Assembly: GCA_036502925.1 (NCBI GenBank) | Contig: DASXXS010000136.1 | Location: forward strand, 1-25,245 | DNA from: VAZQ01 sp036502925 | Lineage (GTDB): Bacteria; Pseudomonadota; Alphaproteobacteria; Rhizobiales; Xanthobacteraceae | Length of the DNA: 25,245 bases | Direction of reading: 5' to 3' | Shown here: positions 17,292 to 25,016 of the stretch, piece after piece | How positions within the stretch are numbered: the first letter of the stretch is position 1 | Layout of the letters: each line of letters starts with the position of its first letter | Notes under the pieces: generated by a model | What the model was told of the DNA's origin: nothing | Database searches by the model: none | What the model saw: only the letters and a program-made list of their open reading frames with translations | Program-made: the position numbers and the translations under genes

Positions 17292-19001
17292 TTATTTCAC
17301 GGTTTTGCGCGCGTCGGCGATCTGCGACCCGTCGATGCGATAGAGCACGAACCGCTCGCCGGTGAACAGCGTGGTCAAGTGCTCCGGATCGGGGTTCTCG
17401 AAATTGGCATCGACGAACAGCACGTAGAGATAATCGTAGTCCGCGGTCCAGCGCCGCCAATAACGTGGGCTCTGGGCATCCTCGTTGCGGGCCAGGCGCA
17501 CCAGCTCGTTGATCATCGGGGGCGATCCGTCCACGTTGTCGACCCGGGCGCGGTATTCCGGACGCGCATGCATGATCTGCTTGCCGATGACGGTAAATGC
17601 TGTCGTCACCAAGGCCGAGCGTTCGATGGTGGCAAAAGAAGCGGCGTGGACGAGACCGAGATCGTGCAGGTCATCGCCGCCGTCCGCATCCGCATAGGCG
17701 ACGAGCACCTTGGCGCCGCGGTCGATCAGCTGGACGGATTGGTGAAACGACTCGGTGCCCGCCGCCAGCGAGCTCCACATGTTCTCTACTTCCCCCACCC
17801 GGATGCCCAGCATCACCACCAGCACCGTCGCGAAGCCCCGCCGCACGATCCTATGGCGCAGATCGAGGTCGATGCAGGCGATCAGCATGAAGGCGAGCGA
17901 GATCGGCAGCCGCTGGTCCGCCATATAGGTCTCGAAGATGACCCGCGGCAACGCCATGTAGACCGCCACTCCGATCGCCAGCAGCCCGCCGCCGACCGCA
18001 TGGAAGCTGACCGCACGGTGGCGCGTGGCCCAGCCGATCGCGAACGCGACGGCGGCGGTAAAGAAGAAGGCCGCGCCGTGGGAATAGACCTCGATGATGT
18101 AGGCGAGCCCTTCGAGCTTGCCGGGAAGCTCCCAGGTGTAGGTTTGCCGCAGACCCCAGGTGGGGCTCATCATCAGCATCGGCAGAACCGGCAGGAACGG
18201 CAGGCCGGTGATCGCAAAATCGACGATCAGCCGGGCCGCCTGGGCGCTTGCCCGATCGCCGGCCGGCGCGCGGCGCAGGCGGGCAAAGGCGGTCCACAGC
18301 CGGTGCAGCTCGAACGCCAGGAGGCCGACGCCGTAGACCCCGACAGCGAACAGATGGCAGAAGAACAGCCCGATGACGAACAGCGTCGATACCGCCAGCC
18401 GCAGCGCGAGATTGCGTTCGCGCAGCCAGATCCAGCTCGTCAGCGCCCAGAGCGCGAGCCCGATGCCGAACACGTAGTTCATCGTGCCGACCAGGAACAC
18501 ATTGTTGTAGAGCAGCGGAAAGCCAATCAAGGGCAGCACCGACCAGCGCCCGAAGAGCTGGCGGTGGAGCGCGACCGTGCCCGAGAGGATCAGCACGAAA
18601 CTCGAGAGGGTGTAAAGCTGCCCGGCCACGTAGACGTTCATCACCCGAACCAGCCACGGGACGATCAAATCCATCATCAGGTTGGGGATGAGCTGCCAGT
18701 CGATCTCGTAGAAGCGCGCGAGCTCGGGGTCGGTGTTGATGGTCGCGATCACCTGCATGCGTGCAAGGTGATTGATGTAATCGGACATCGGCGGCCACGG
18801 ATGCAGCACGACAGGTATGGAGGTGATGGCGAGGAGCACGACGAAAAGGGCGGCGACCGTGCTCAAGGCAAAATCGCCCGGCCGACGCCGAATGGCGGTG
18901 GGGCGCTCGAAGGCCCGCCGCAGCGGCAAACCCGCGTCGCCCTCGCGAAGCTGTGGCGCGATTACAGTGACGCAACTAGCAGACGTCGAGACATCGGTCA
19001 T
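17292..19001 (-). CDS. Polytopic membrane protein of unknown function, GT-C-like
   Basis: Encodes 569 residues with roughly ten hydrophobic helices, starting near residues 44-66. Just after the first helix lies PPMSDYINHLARMQVI, an acidic motif in the place where GT-C glycosyltransferases carry their catalytic Asp; a similar D-Y-x-N-H-L-A-R motif recurs in hypothetical Rhizobiales membrane proteins. A soluble C-terminal part (about 430-569) follows the last helix and contains YWRRWTADYDYLYVLFVDA. It might use a polyprenyl-linked sugar, but this is inference. The start at 19001 has a poor ribosome-binding site. It sits alone between lpdA and lipA, with an 81-base gap to lipA. Confidence 0.72.
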   Translation of the reverse strand: MTDVSTSASCVTVIAPQLREGDAGLPLRRAFERPTAIRRRPGDFALSTVAALFVVLLAITSIPVVLHPWPPMSDYINHLARMQVIATINTDPELARFYEIDWQLIPNLMMDLIVPWLVRVMNVYVAGQLYTLSSFVLILSGTVALHRQLFGRWSVLPLIGFPLLYNNVFLVGTMNYVFGIGLALWALTSWIWLRERNLALRLAVSTLFVIGLFFCHLFAVGVYGVGLLAFELHRLWTAFARLRRAPAGDRASAQAARLIVDFAITGLPFLPVLPMLMMSPTWGLRQTYTWELPGKLEGLAYIIEVYSHGAAFFFTAAVAFAIGWATRHRAVSFHAVGGGLLAIGVAVYMALPRVIFETYMADQRLPISLAFMLIACIDLDLRHRIVRRGFATVLVVMLGIRVGEVENMWSSLAAGTESFHQSVQLIDRGAKVLVAYADADGGDDLHDLGLVHAASFATIERSALVTTAFTVIGKQIMHARPEYRARVDNVDGSPPMINELVRLARNEDAQSPRYWRRWTADYDYLYVLFVDANFENPDPEHLTTLFTGERFVLYRIDGSQIADARKTVK

Positions 19002-19033
19002 GGCTGCTCATACTGAAGGCAAGTAAGGAGACA

Positions 19034-19051
19034 CGCCCCCTGGCAGGGGCG
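19034..19051. repeat. Short G+C hairpin upstream of the orphan membrane gene
   Basis: CGCCCC (19034-19039) and GGGGCG (19046-19051) form a perfect 6-bp stem around a 6-base loop. No T-run follows, so a classical terminator is not shown. It lies between the lpdA stop and the membrane protein start and could affect either transcript. Confidence 0.35.
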
Positions 19052-19138
19052 GACAGAGGAGCTGCCCGGCCTTGATCAACGATCCCCCGGCATCAAGCCT
19101 GCCCGATTCCAGGTGAACGCAGGATGAATGTGACCGAC

Positions 19139-19169
19139 GGCTGATCGGCAGGATGCCGCCCCGGCAGCC
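19139..19169 (-). terminator. Possible hairpin after lpdA without a U tract
   Basis: Beginning about 10 bases after the lpdA stop, GGCTG/CAGCC arms enclose an internal CGG/CCG pairing with a small bulge. The stem is GC-rich but there is no U-run, so at best it is a weak end signal for the pdh operon. Confidence 0.25.
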
Positions 19170-19178
19170 AAAGCACTT

Positions 19179-20600
19179 TCAAATGTTCAACACGCGTCCA
19201 TAGGCGTCGAGCACTGCTTCCTTCATCATCTCGGAAAGCGTCGGATGCGGGAAGACGGTGTGCATGAGCTCCGCTTCGGTGGTTTCGAGATTCATCGCCA
19301 CCACATAGCCCTGGATCAGCTCCGTGACCTCCGCGCCGATCATGTGGGCGCCGAGGAGTTGCCCGGTGGTCTTGTCGAAGATCACCTTGACCAGTCCCTG
19401 GTCCTCGCCGAGGGCGATCGCCTTGCCGTTGCCGATGAACGGAAAGCGCCCGACCCGAACCTCGAGCTTCTTCTCCTTCGCGGCCTGCTCGGTGAGGCCG
19501 ACCGAGGCGATCTGCGGCGAGCAATAGGTGCAACCCGGGATCAGCAGCTTGTCCATGGGATGCGGCTTGAGGCCCTTGATCGCTTCCACGCAGATGACGC
19601 CTTCGTGCTCGGCCTTGTGAGCCAGCATGGGCGGGCCCGCCACGTCGCCGATCGCATAGGTGCCGGGCACGTTGGTGCGGTTGAATTGATCGATCACGAT
19701 GGTTCCGCGGTCGGTCTTCACCCCGAGCTTCTCGAGGCCGAGATTCTCGATGTTGCCCGTGACCCCCACCGCCGAGATGACGCGTTCGACCGTGAGCGAT
19801 TGGGTGACCCCCCTGCCGTCGTCGATGGTCGCGGTCACGCCGTCGGTCTTTTTCTCGAGCTTCGCCACCTTGGCACCGGTCAGAATCTTGATGCCCTGCT
19901 TCTCGAAGGCCTTGCGCGCGAAGGCGGCGATCTCGGCGTCCTCGGCCGGGAGAATTTGCGGCAGGATCTCCACCACGGTCACCTCGGCGCCGAACGAGCG
20001 GTAAAAGCTCGCGAACTCGACCCCGATCGCGCCCGAGCCGACGACCAGCAGCGATTCCGGAATGCGCTCGGGCGCCATGGCCTCGAAATAGGTCCAGACC
20101 AGCTTCCCGTCCGGCTCGAGCCCGGGCAGCACGCGCGGGCGCGCACCGGTCGCGATGATCACGTGCTTGGCCTGGTAGGCCCCCGGTCCGAGCGCGCCTT
20201 TGGGAGCCGCATTCTTGGACGCCTTGACGCCGACCTTGCCGGGCGCGTCGATGCTCGCCTCGCCCCAGATGACGGCGATCTTGTTCTTCTTCATCAGGAA
20301 GCCCACGCCGTCGTTGAGCCGCTTGGCTACGTTGCGCGAGCGCTGTACCACCGCGGCGCCATCGTAGGCGACATTGCCGGCCGACAACCCGTAGTCCTTG
20401 GCGCGCTGCAGATAGTGAAAAATCTCCGCCGAGCGGAGCAGTGCCTTGGTCGGGATGCAGCCCCAGTTGAGGCAGATGCCGCCCAGATAGTCGCGCTCTA
20501 CGATCGCGGTCCTGAAGCCGAGCTGGGCGGCGCGGATCGCGGTCACATAGCCGCCCGGGCCGGAGCCGATGATGATGATGTCGTAATCGGTATCAGCCAT
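19179..20600 (-). CDS. lpdA: Dihydrolipoyl dehydrogenase (E3 component)
   Basis: Encodes 473 residues. FAD-binding GSGPGG lies at 12-17, the redox disulfide is C43/C48 in CLNWGC, NAD-binding is in VVGSGAIGVEFAS, the second FAD motif is YAIGDVAGPPMLAHKA, and the active-site H452 and E457 lie in HPTLSE. It reoxidises dihydrolipoamide on E2 and passes electrons to NAD. There is no N-terminal lipoyl domain. The start, with AGGCG just upstream, follows the pdhC stop by four bases. Its place in the operon suggests a PDH-specific E3, although it could be shared with other dehydrogenase complexes. Confidence 0.96.
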   Translation of the reverse strand: MADTDYDIIIIGSGPGGYVTAIRAAQLGFRTAIVERDYLGGICLNWGCIPTKALLRSAEIFHYLQRAKDYGLSAGNVAYDGAAVVQRSRNVAKRLNDGVGFLMKKNKIAVIWGEASIDAPGKVGVKASKNAAPKGALGPGAYQAKHVIIATGARPRVLPGLEPDGKLVWTYFEAMAPERIPESLLVVGSGAIGVEFASFYRSFGAEVTVVEILPQILPAEDAEIAAFARKAFEKQGIKILTGAKVAKLEKKTDGVTATIDDGRGVTQSLTVERVISAVGVTGNIENLGLEKLGVKTDRGTIVIDQFNRTNVPGTYAIGDVAGPPMLAHKAEHEGVICVEAIKGLKPHPMDKLLIPGCTYCSPQIASVGLTEQAAKEKKLEVRVGRFPFIGNGKAIALGEDQGLVKVIFDKTTGQLLGAHMIGAEVTELIQGYVVAMNLETTEAELMHTVFPHPTLSEMMKEAVLDAYGRVLNI

Positions 20601-20604
20601 ACGC

Positions 20605-22023
20605 CTAGACCACCATCGTCACCGGGTTCTCGATCAAGGTCTTGAACGCGCCGATGAGCTGCGCGCCGAGCGCGCCGTCGACGGCACGGTGATCGCAGGA
20701 CAGCGTCACCGACATGACCCACTCCGCCTCGATCTTGCCGTTGCGGGCGATCGCTCGTTCCTCGCTGGCGCCGACGGCCAGGATGGTCGATTGCGGCGGA
20801 TTGATCACGGCGGTGAAATCCTTGATGCCAAACATGCCGAGATTCGACACCGCGCTCGAGCCGCCCTGATATTCGTGGGGCGCGAGCTTGCGGGCGCGCG
20901 CGCGGGCGCTGAAATCCTTCATCTCGGCGGAAATGACCGACAGCGATTTTGCTTCCGCGTTGCGCACGATGGGCGTGATCAGCCCGCCTGCGATCGCAAC
21001 CGCGACGCCGATGTCGGAATGCTTGTGCCTGAGCATGGCGTTTTCGGTCCAGGCCACATTGGCGTCGGGCACCCGCTGCAGCGCCAGCGCCAGAGCCTTG
21101 ATGACGAAGTCGTTGACCGAGAGCTTGTAGGCGGGCTTGCCGTCCCTGTCCTTGGGGGCGGCGGCATTGATCTCCTCGCGTGCCGCCAACAGCTTGCCGA
21201 CATGGCAATCGACGGTGAGATAGAAATGCGGGATCGTGAGCTTGGCTTCGACCAATCGCCGCGCGATGATCTTGCGCATATTGTCGTGCGGCACGAGCTC
21301 GAAGCTGCCCGGCTCGAACAGCGCCATGATCTTGTCGTCGGAGGGCGCCTGGATCGGCGGCGGTTGAGCCTGGGCGGCGCCTGGAGCAAGCGCGCCCTTG
21401 CCCGCTTTCGCCGCGTCCAGGTCACGCGCCACGACGCGCCCGTGCGGCCCCGAGCCCTGGATGCGGGCGAGATCGATGCCGGCATCCTTCGCCAGCCGCC
21501 GTGCCAGCGGCGAGGCGAAGATGCGGTTGCCGTCACGATACGTCCGAGCCTCCTCACCCCGGCCATCTCCCTGCTGTGGAGAGGAAGCACTCTGTGCCTG
21601 TGGCAAAGCGGTACCCGGCGGACGCTGCACCAGGCTCGGCGCGACTCCCTCTCCCCGCGGAGGAGAGGGTTGGGGTGAGGGGGCTCCGGCGCTTGCTGGT
21701 CTCGCTTGCGATTCAGCTGGCTTGCTGGCGGCCGGTGCCGCGCCCTTCCCGGCTGCGGCTGCCGCGGCTTTGGGATCCTCGCCTTCCTGCGCCAGCACGG
21801 CGATGAGCGAGTTGACCGACACGTCCTGGGTGCCTTCCGGCACCACGATCTTGGCCAGCACGCCGTCGTCGATCGACTCGTATTCCATCGTTGCCTTGTC
21901 GGTCTCGATCTCTGCGATCACGTCGCCGGCCTTGACCTGGTCGCCCTCCTTCTTGAGCCATTTGGAGAGGTTGCCCTTCTCCATGGTGGGTGACAGCGCG
22001 GGCATGAGGATGTTGACCGGCAT
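20605..22023 (-). CDS. pdhC: Pyruvate dehydrogenase E2, dihydrolipoamide acetyltransferase
   Basis: Encodes 472 residues. The single lipoyl domain (about 1-80) has the lipoyl lysine K43 in ETDKATME. An Ala/Pro linker leads to the E3/E1-binding domain (about 168-205, IFASPLARRLAKDAGI). The catalytic domain ends with H445 and D449 in DHRAVDG. The linker is unusual: residues about 115-158 are encoded by an inverted-repeat element (21552-21680) that keeps the frame and adds peptide such as PSPQPSPPRGEG and QQGDGRGEEA instead of the usual Ala/Pro/Lys sequence. All catalytic residues are intact, so the protein should be functional. It lies 17 bases after pdhB. Confidence 0.96.
   Translation of the reverse strand: MPVNILMPALSPTMEKGNLSKWLKKEGDQVKAGDVIAEIETDKATMEYESIDDGVLAKIVVPEGTQDVSVNSLIAVLAQEGEDPKAAAAAAGKGAAPAASKPAESQARPASAGAPSPQPSPPRGEGVAPSLVQRPPGTALPQAQSASSPQQGDGRGEEARTYRDGNRIFASPLARRLAKDAGIDLARIQGSGPHGRVVARDLDAAKAGKGALAPGAAQAQPPPIQAPSDDKIMALFEPGSFELVPHDNMRKIIARRLVEAKLTIPHFYLTVDCHVGKLLAAREEINAAAPKDRDGKPAYKLSVNDFVIKALALALQRVPDANVAWTENAMLRHKHSDIGVAVAIAGGLITPIVRNAEAKSLSVISAEMKDFSARARARKLAPHEYQGGSSAVSNLGMFGIKDFTAVINPPQSTILAVGASEERAIARNGKIEAEWVMSVTLSCDHRAVDGALGAQLIGAFKTLIENPVTMVV
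21552..21680. repeat. REP/REPIN-like inverted repeat inside the pdhC linker
   Basis: Left arm 21552-21587 begins CCTCACCCC and ends GAGAGGAAG; right arm 21644-21680, read on the other strand, begins CCTCACCCC and ends GAGAGGGAG. The arms are imperfect copies of one sequence facing each other around about 56 bases. Each arm holds its own inner dyad (CTCTCC...GGAGAG-like). The span is 129 bases, exactly 43 codons. The arm resembles a repeat common between genes in Rhizobiales. Origin by insertion is inferred. Confidence 0.72.
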
Positions 22024-22040
22024 GGTGCTGGCTCAATGGG

Positions 22041-23411
22041 TCAGCGGTAGCAGACCGACTTGCACGTCTCGACCACTTCCGCGACTGAAGGCAAGGCGAG
22101 CTTTTCGAGATTGGCCGCATAGGGCATCGGCACGTCCTTGCCGGTGACCCGCATGACCGGCGCATCGAGCCAATCGAAGGCCTGCTCCGTCACCAAGGCG
22201 GCCACCTCGGCGCCGACGCCGGACTGCCGCCAGCCCTCCTCCACCGTCACCAGACGGTTGGTCTTCTTCACCGAGGCGATGATGGTCTCGATATCCATGG
22301 GCTTGAGGGTCCGCAGATCGATGACTTCGGCCTCGATGCCGTCCTTGGCGAGCAGCTCGGCGGCCTTGAGCGCATAGTTCATGCCCATCGACCAGGCCAC
22401 CAGCGTCACGTCGCCGCCCGGGCGCACCACCTTGGCCTTGCCGATCGGCACCACGTAATCGTCGAGTTTCGGCACCGGAAAGCTCTGTCCATAAAGGATT
22501 TCATTTTCCAGAAACATGATCGGATTGGGATCGCGGATCGCCGCCTTGAGCAGGCCCTTGGCATCCGCCGCCGTATAGGGGGCGACCACCTTGAGGCCCG
22601 GAATGTGCGAGTACCAGGCGGTGAAGTCCTGGCTGTGCTGGGCCGCGACCCGCGAGGCCGGACCGTTCGGTCCGCGAAACACGATCGAGAGGGCGACCTG
22701 GCCCCCCGACATGTAGCGCGTCTTGGCCGCGGAATTGATCAAATGGTCCATGGCCTGCATGGCGAAGTTGAAGGTCATGAATTCCACAACGGGCTTGAGC
22801 CCGGCCAGCGCCGCCCCGATGCCGAGCCCGGCAAACCCATGCTCGGTAATCGGCGTATCGATGACGCGCCGGGCACCGAATTCCTGCAACAGACCCTGGG
22901 TCACTTTGTAAGCGCCCTGGTATTCGGCGACCTCCTCGCCCATCACGAAGACGTCGCCGTCACGGCGCATCTCCTCCGCCATGGCGTCACGCAGCGCTTC
23001 GCGCACCGTCATGGTTGCCATTTCGGTGCCGGCGGGCAGGTCGATCTCAGGCGGAATTTGCAGTTTGGGCGGCGCCGTCGCCGACACCGCCGCGGCTGCC
23101 GGCGCCGCTGGCGCGGCAGCGGGCTTGACGGAAGCGATTTCCGGTTGGCCGTCGGGGCCCGGCGCCTCGCCGTCTGCCAGGATGGTGGCGATCGGGGTAT
23201 TGACCGCCACGTCGTTAGAGCCTTCCGGCACCAGGATTTTTCCCAGCACGCCTTCGTCGATCGCCTCGACCTCCATGGTCGCCTTGTCGGTCTCGATCTC
23301 GGCGATGACGTCGCCCGGCTTCACCGGATCGCCTTCCCGCTTCAGCCATTTGGCGAGGTTGCCCTTCTCCATCGTGGGCGAGAGGGCGGGCATCAAGACT
23401 TGGATGGGCAT
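22041..23411 (-). CDS. pdhB: Pyruvate dehydrogenase E1 beta subunit with N-terminal lipoyl domain
   Basis: Encodes 456 residues. Residues about 1-80 form a lipoyl domain with K43 in ETDKATME; an Ala/Pro linker (about 92-125) follows; the E1 beta fold begins near residue 130 (MATMTVREALRDAMAEEM) with VMGEEVAEYQGAYKVTQGL, DTPITEHGFAGLGIGAA and VTVEEGWRQSGVGAEV. A lipoylated E1 beta is characteristic of alphaproteobacterial PDH. Together with E1 alpha it decarboxylates pyruvate and acetylates the lipoyl group. The lipoyl domain is 56/72 identical to that of PdhC over the first 72 residues. Ribosome-binding site is weak; pdhA ends 25 bases upstream. Confidence 0.96.
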   Translation of the reverse strand: MPIQVLMPALSPTMEKGNLAKWLKREGDPVKPGDVIAEIETDKATMEVEAIDEGVLGKILVPEGSNDVAVNTPIATILADGEAPGPDGQPEIASVKPAAAPAAPAAAAVSATAPPKLQIPPEIDLPAGTEMATMTVREALRDAMAEEMRRDGDVFVMGEEVAEYQGAYKVTQGLLQEFGARRVIDTPITEHGFAGLGIGAALAGLKPVVEFMTFNFAMQAMDHLINSAAKTRYMSGGQVALSIVFRGPNGPASRVAAQHSQDFTAWYSHIPGLKVVAPYTAADAKGLLKAAIRDPNPIMFLENEILYGQSFPVPKLDDYVVPIGKAKVVRPGGDVTLVAWSMGMNYALKAAELLAKDGIEAEVIDLRTLKPMDIETIIASVKKTNRLVTVEEGWRQSGVGAEVAALVTEQAFDWLDAPVMRVTGKDVPMPYAANLEKLALPSVAEVVETCKSVCYR

Positions 23412-23436
23412 GGGGGTTTTGGAACCTGGTGCGCGA

Positions 23437-24483
23437 TTATTGCACGACGTCGGTATAGAGCTCGGCCGGGTCCGGCTCCGCGTCGTGGGTGGCGAACTCC
23501 GATGCCTCGTTGATGGTGGCGCGCACCTCGGCGTCGATTTTCTTCAATTCGTCCTCGGTCGCCCAAGATTTCGCGAGCAGCCGCGCGCGCACCTGCTCGA
23601 TCGGATCGTGCTCTGTGCGCACTTTGTCGACCTCCTCCTTGGGCCGGTACTTGGCCGGATCCGACATGGAATGGCCGCGGTAGCGATAGGTGAGCATTTC
23701 AAGGATGATCGGCCCATTGCCCTCGCGGCACCACTTCACTGCTCTTTCGCCGGCCGCCTTGACGGCGCGCACGTCCATGCCATCCACCTGCTCGCCCGGA
23801 ATATCGAAGGACAGTCCGCGCATGGAGAGATTAGTGGTCGCCGAGGCGCGGGCGACCGAGGTTCCCATTCCGTACTGGTTGTTCTCGATCACATAGACCA
23901 CGGGAAGGTGCCAAAGCTTCGCCATGTTGAAGCTTTCATAGACCTGTCCCTGATTGCTGGCGCCATCGCCGAAATAGGTGAGGCTGACATGGTCGTTGCC
24001 GCGGTATCTGTTGGCGAAGGCCAAACCGGTGCCGAGCGGAACCGGCGCGCCGACGATGCCGTGGCCTCCGTAAAAGCCCCTCTCGACCGAGAACATATGC
24101 ATCGAGCCGCCCTTGCCCTTGGAGTAGCCCCCACGCCGGCCGGTCAGCTCGGCCATGACGCCCTTGGGGTCCATGCCGCAGGCCAGCATGTGGCCATGGT
24201 CACGATAGCCGGTAATGACCTGATCGCCAGGCTTGAGCACCATCTGCATGCCGACGACGACCGCCTCCTCGCCGATATAGAGGTGGCAGAAGCCCCCGAT
24301 CAGCCCCATCCCGTACAATTGACCCGCTTTCTCCTCGAACCGCCGGATGCGCAGCATGTGGCGGAAGGCAGTGAGCTCCTGGTCCTTGCTGAATTCAGGC
24401 ACCGTTTTTACGGGCGCCTCGTCGGCGGCAGGACGCCGCATCTGGGCAGGCTGAGCGGTTTGCTTGGGGCTGGCGACGGCCAT
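23437..24483 (-). CDS. pdhA: Pyruvate dehydrogenase E1 alpha subunit
   Basis: Encodes 348 residues. The thiamine diphosphate motif runs from GDG (172-174) to NN (201-202). Other marks are GGHGIVGAPVPLGTGLAF and the loop RYRGHSMSDPAKYR, which in mitochondrial E1 alpha carries the regulatory serines. The start at 24483 has GAGGAGA upstream; the open frame continues upstream through a repeat into the ftsB-like gene, but that extension is non-coding in character. It opens the pdhA-pdhB-pdhC-lpdA operon. The 155-base gap upstream contains a Rhizobiales-type repeat. Confidence 0.96.
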   Translation of the reverse strand: MAVASPKQTAQPAQMRRPAADEAPVKTVPEFSKDQELTAFRHMLRIRRFEEKAGQLYGMGLIGGFCHLYIGEEAVVVGMQMVLKPGDQVITGYRDHGHMLACGMDPKGVMAELTGRRGGYSKGKGGSMHMFSVERGFYGGHGIVGAPVPLGTGLAFANRYRGNDHVSLTYFGDGASNQGQVYESFNMAKLWHLPVVYVIENNQYGMGTSVARASATTNLSMRGLSFDIPGEQVDGMDVRAVKAAGERAVKWCREGNGPIILEMLTYRYRGHSMSDPAKYRPKEEVDKVRTEHDPIEQVRARLLAKSWATEDELKKIDAEVRATINEASEFATHDAEPDPAELYTDVVQ

Positions 24484-24537
24484 GGGTCTCCTCGACAACG
24501 GCGGCCGCGCACTGGGCCAATGGCCGCCCTCTCCCTT

Positions 24538-24588
24538 AAAGCATTTTCCGGAAAAGTGGAATCCGGTTTTCCGCGAAGGCGGGGATCG
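24538..24588. repeat. Rhizobiales-type intergenic repeat upstream of pdhA
   Basis: AAAGCATTTTCCGGAAAAG, then TGGAATCCGGTTTTCCG, contains the perfect palindrome TTTTCCGGAAAA and resembles an element I recognise as common between genes in Bradyrhizobium and relatives. It continues into CGCGAAGGCGGGGATCG (24572-24588), which also occurs in reverse in the hairpin array near 25096-25112. It begins about 54 bases upstream of the pdhA ATG. Confidence 0.65.
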
Positions 24589-24638
24589 AATCCGGGTTTT
24601 AGCCGCCGGCGCGCGCAACGCAATGGCGGCGCTGCGCG

Positions 24639-24956
24639 CTATCGCGGCTTGAGCATGAGCGTGAGGTCGCGGGGATCCGCATCGTCGAGCAACAGGCGCG
24701 CGCGTTCGTCGAGCAGGTCGGGATCGATGTTGTCGGATTTCAACAGCGAGACCCGCCGCTGCCAAACCGCACGCTCGGCCTTGACGGCGGCAAGGTCGAG
24801 TGTCAATTGCGCGATATCCTGGTCGAGGTCCCGCTTGGCGATCAGACCGTGCTCGCCCGTATAGGCATTGACCCCGAAATAGCCGATGAGCAGCGCCGCG
24901 ATCGTATAGAGCGCGAGCGCGTTGAGGAAGCTGCGGAGCCGTCGGCGCGTCACCAT
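24639..24956 (-). CDS. FtsB/DivIC-like septum formation initiator
   Basis: Encodes 105 residues from the ATG at 24956. An Arg-rich N-terminus (MVTRRRLRSFLNAL) precedes one transmembrane helix (about 13-30, LYTIAALLIGYFGVNAYTG) and a coiled-coil-prone stretch (about 36-70, RDLDQDIAQLTLDLAAVKAE). The SLLKSDNIDPDLLDERAR segment is typical of the FtsB/DivIC family between enolase and pdhA in Rhizobiales. It likely joins the FtsQ-FtsL-FtsB divisome complex. A longer frame starting in the upstream repeat region (25160) is spurious. An exact CtrA-type box lies 24-39 bases upstream. Confidence 0.87.
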   Translation of the reverse strand: MVTRRRLRSFLNALALYTIAALLIGYFGVNAYTGEHGLIAKRDLDQDIAQLTLDLAAVKAERAVWQRRVSLLKSDNIDPDLLDERARLLLDDADPRDLTLMLKPR

Positions 24957-24979
24957 GGCATGAAAATGATGGCAGCGCG

Positions 24980-24995
24980 TTAAAGGCGCTTTAAC
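24980..24995. promoter_or_regulatory. CtrA-type binding site upstream of the ftsB-like gene
   Basis: TTAA (24980-24983), seven bases, TTAAC (24991-24995) match the alphaproteobacterial CtrA consensus TTAA-N7-TTAAC. Because the site lies in a 9-bp dyad (GCGTTAAAG/CTTTAACGC, 24977-24997), the consensus is exact on both strands. CtrA controls cell-cycle and division genes. Binding is inferred from sequence only. Confidence 0.6.
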
Positions 24996-25016
24996 GCCCC
25001 TGCCCCTCCCCAACGT

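Noticed and set aside
17235..19016. A 593-codon plus-strand open frame opposite the orphan membrane protein.
   Set aside because: The composition (Gln/His/Arg/Asp-rich with no hydrophobic or catalytic pattern) is typical of antisense reading, while the minus-strand frame encodes clear membrane helices.
24484..24765. Upstream extension of pdhA through the repeat into the ftsB-like gene.
   Set aside because: The extension covers a repeat and an opposing frame of another gene; the ATG at 24483 has a good ribosome-binding site and gives the normal family length.
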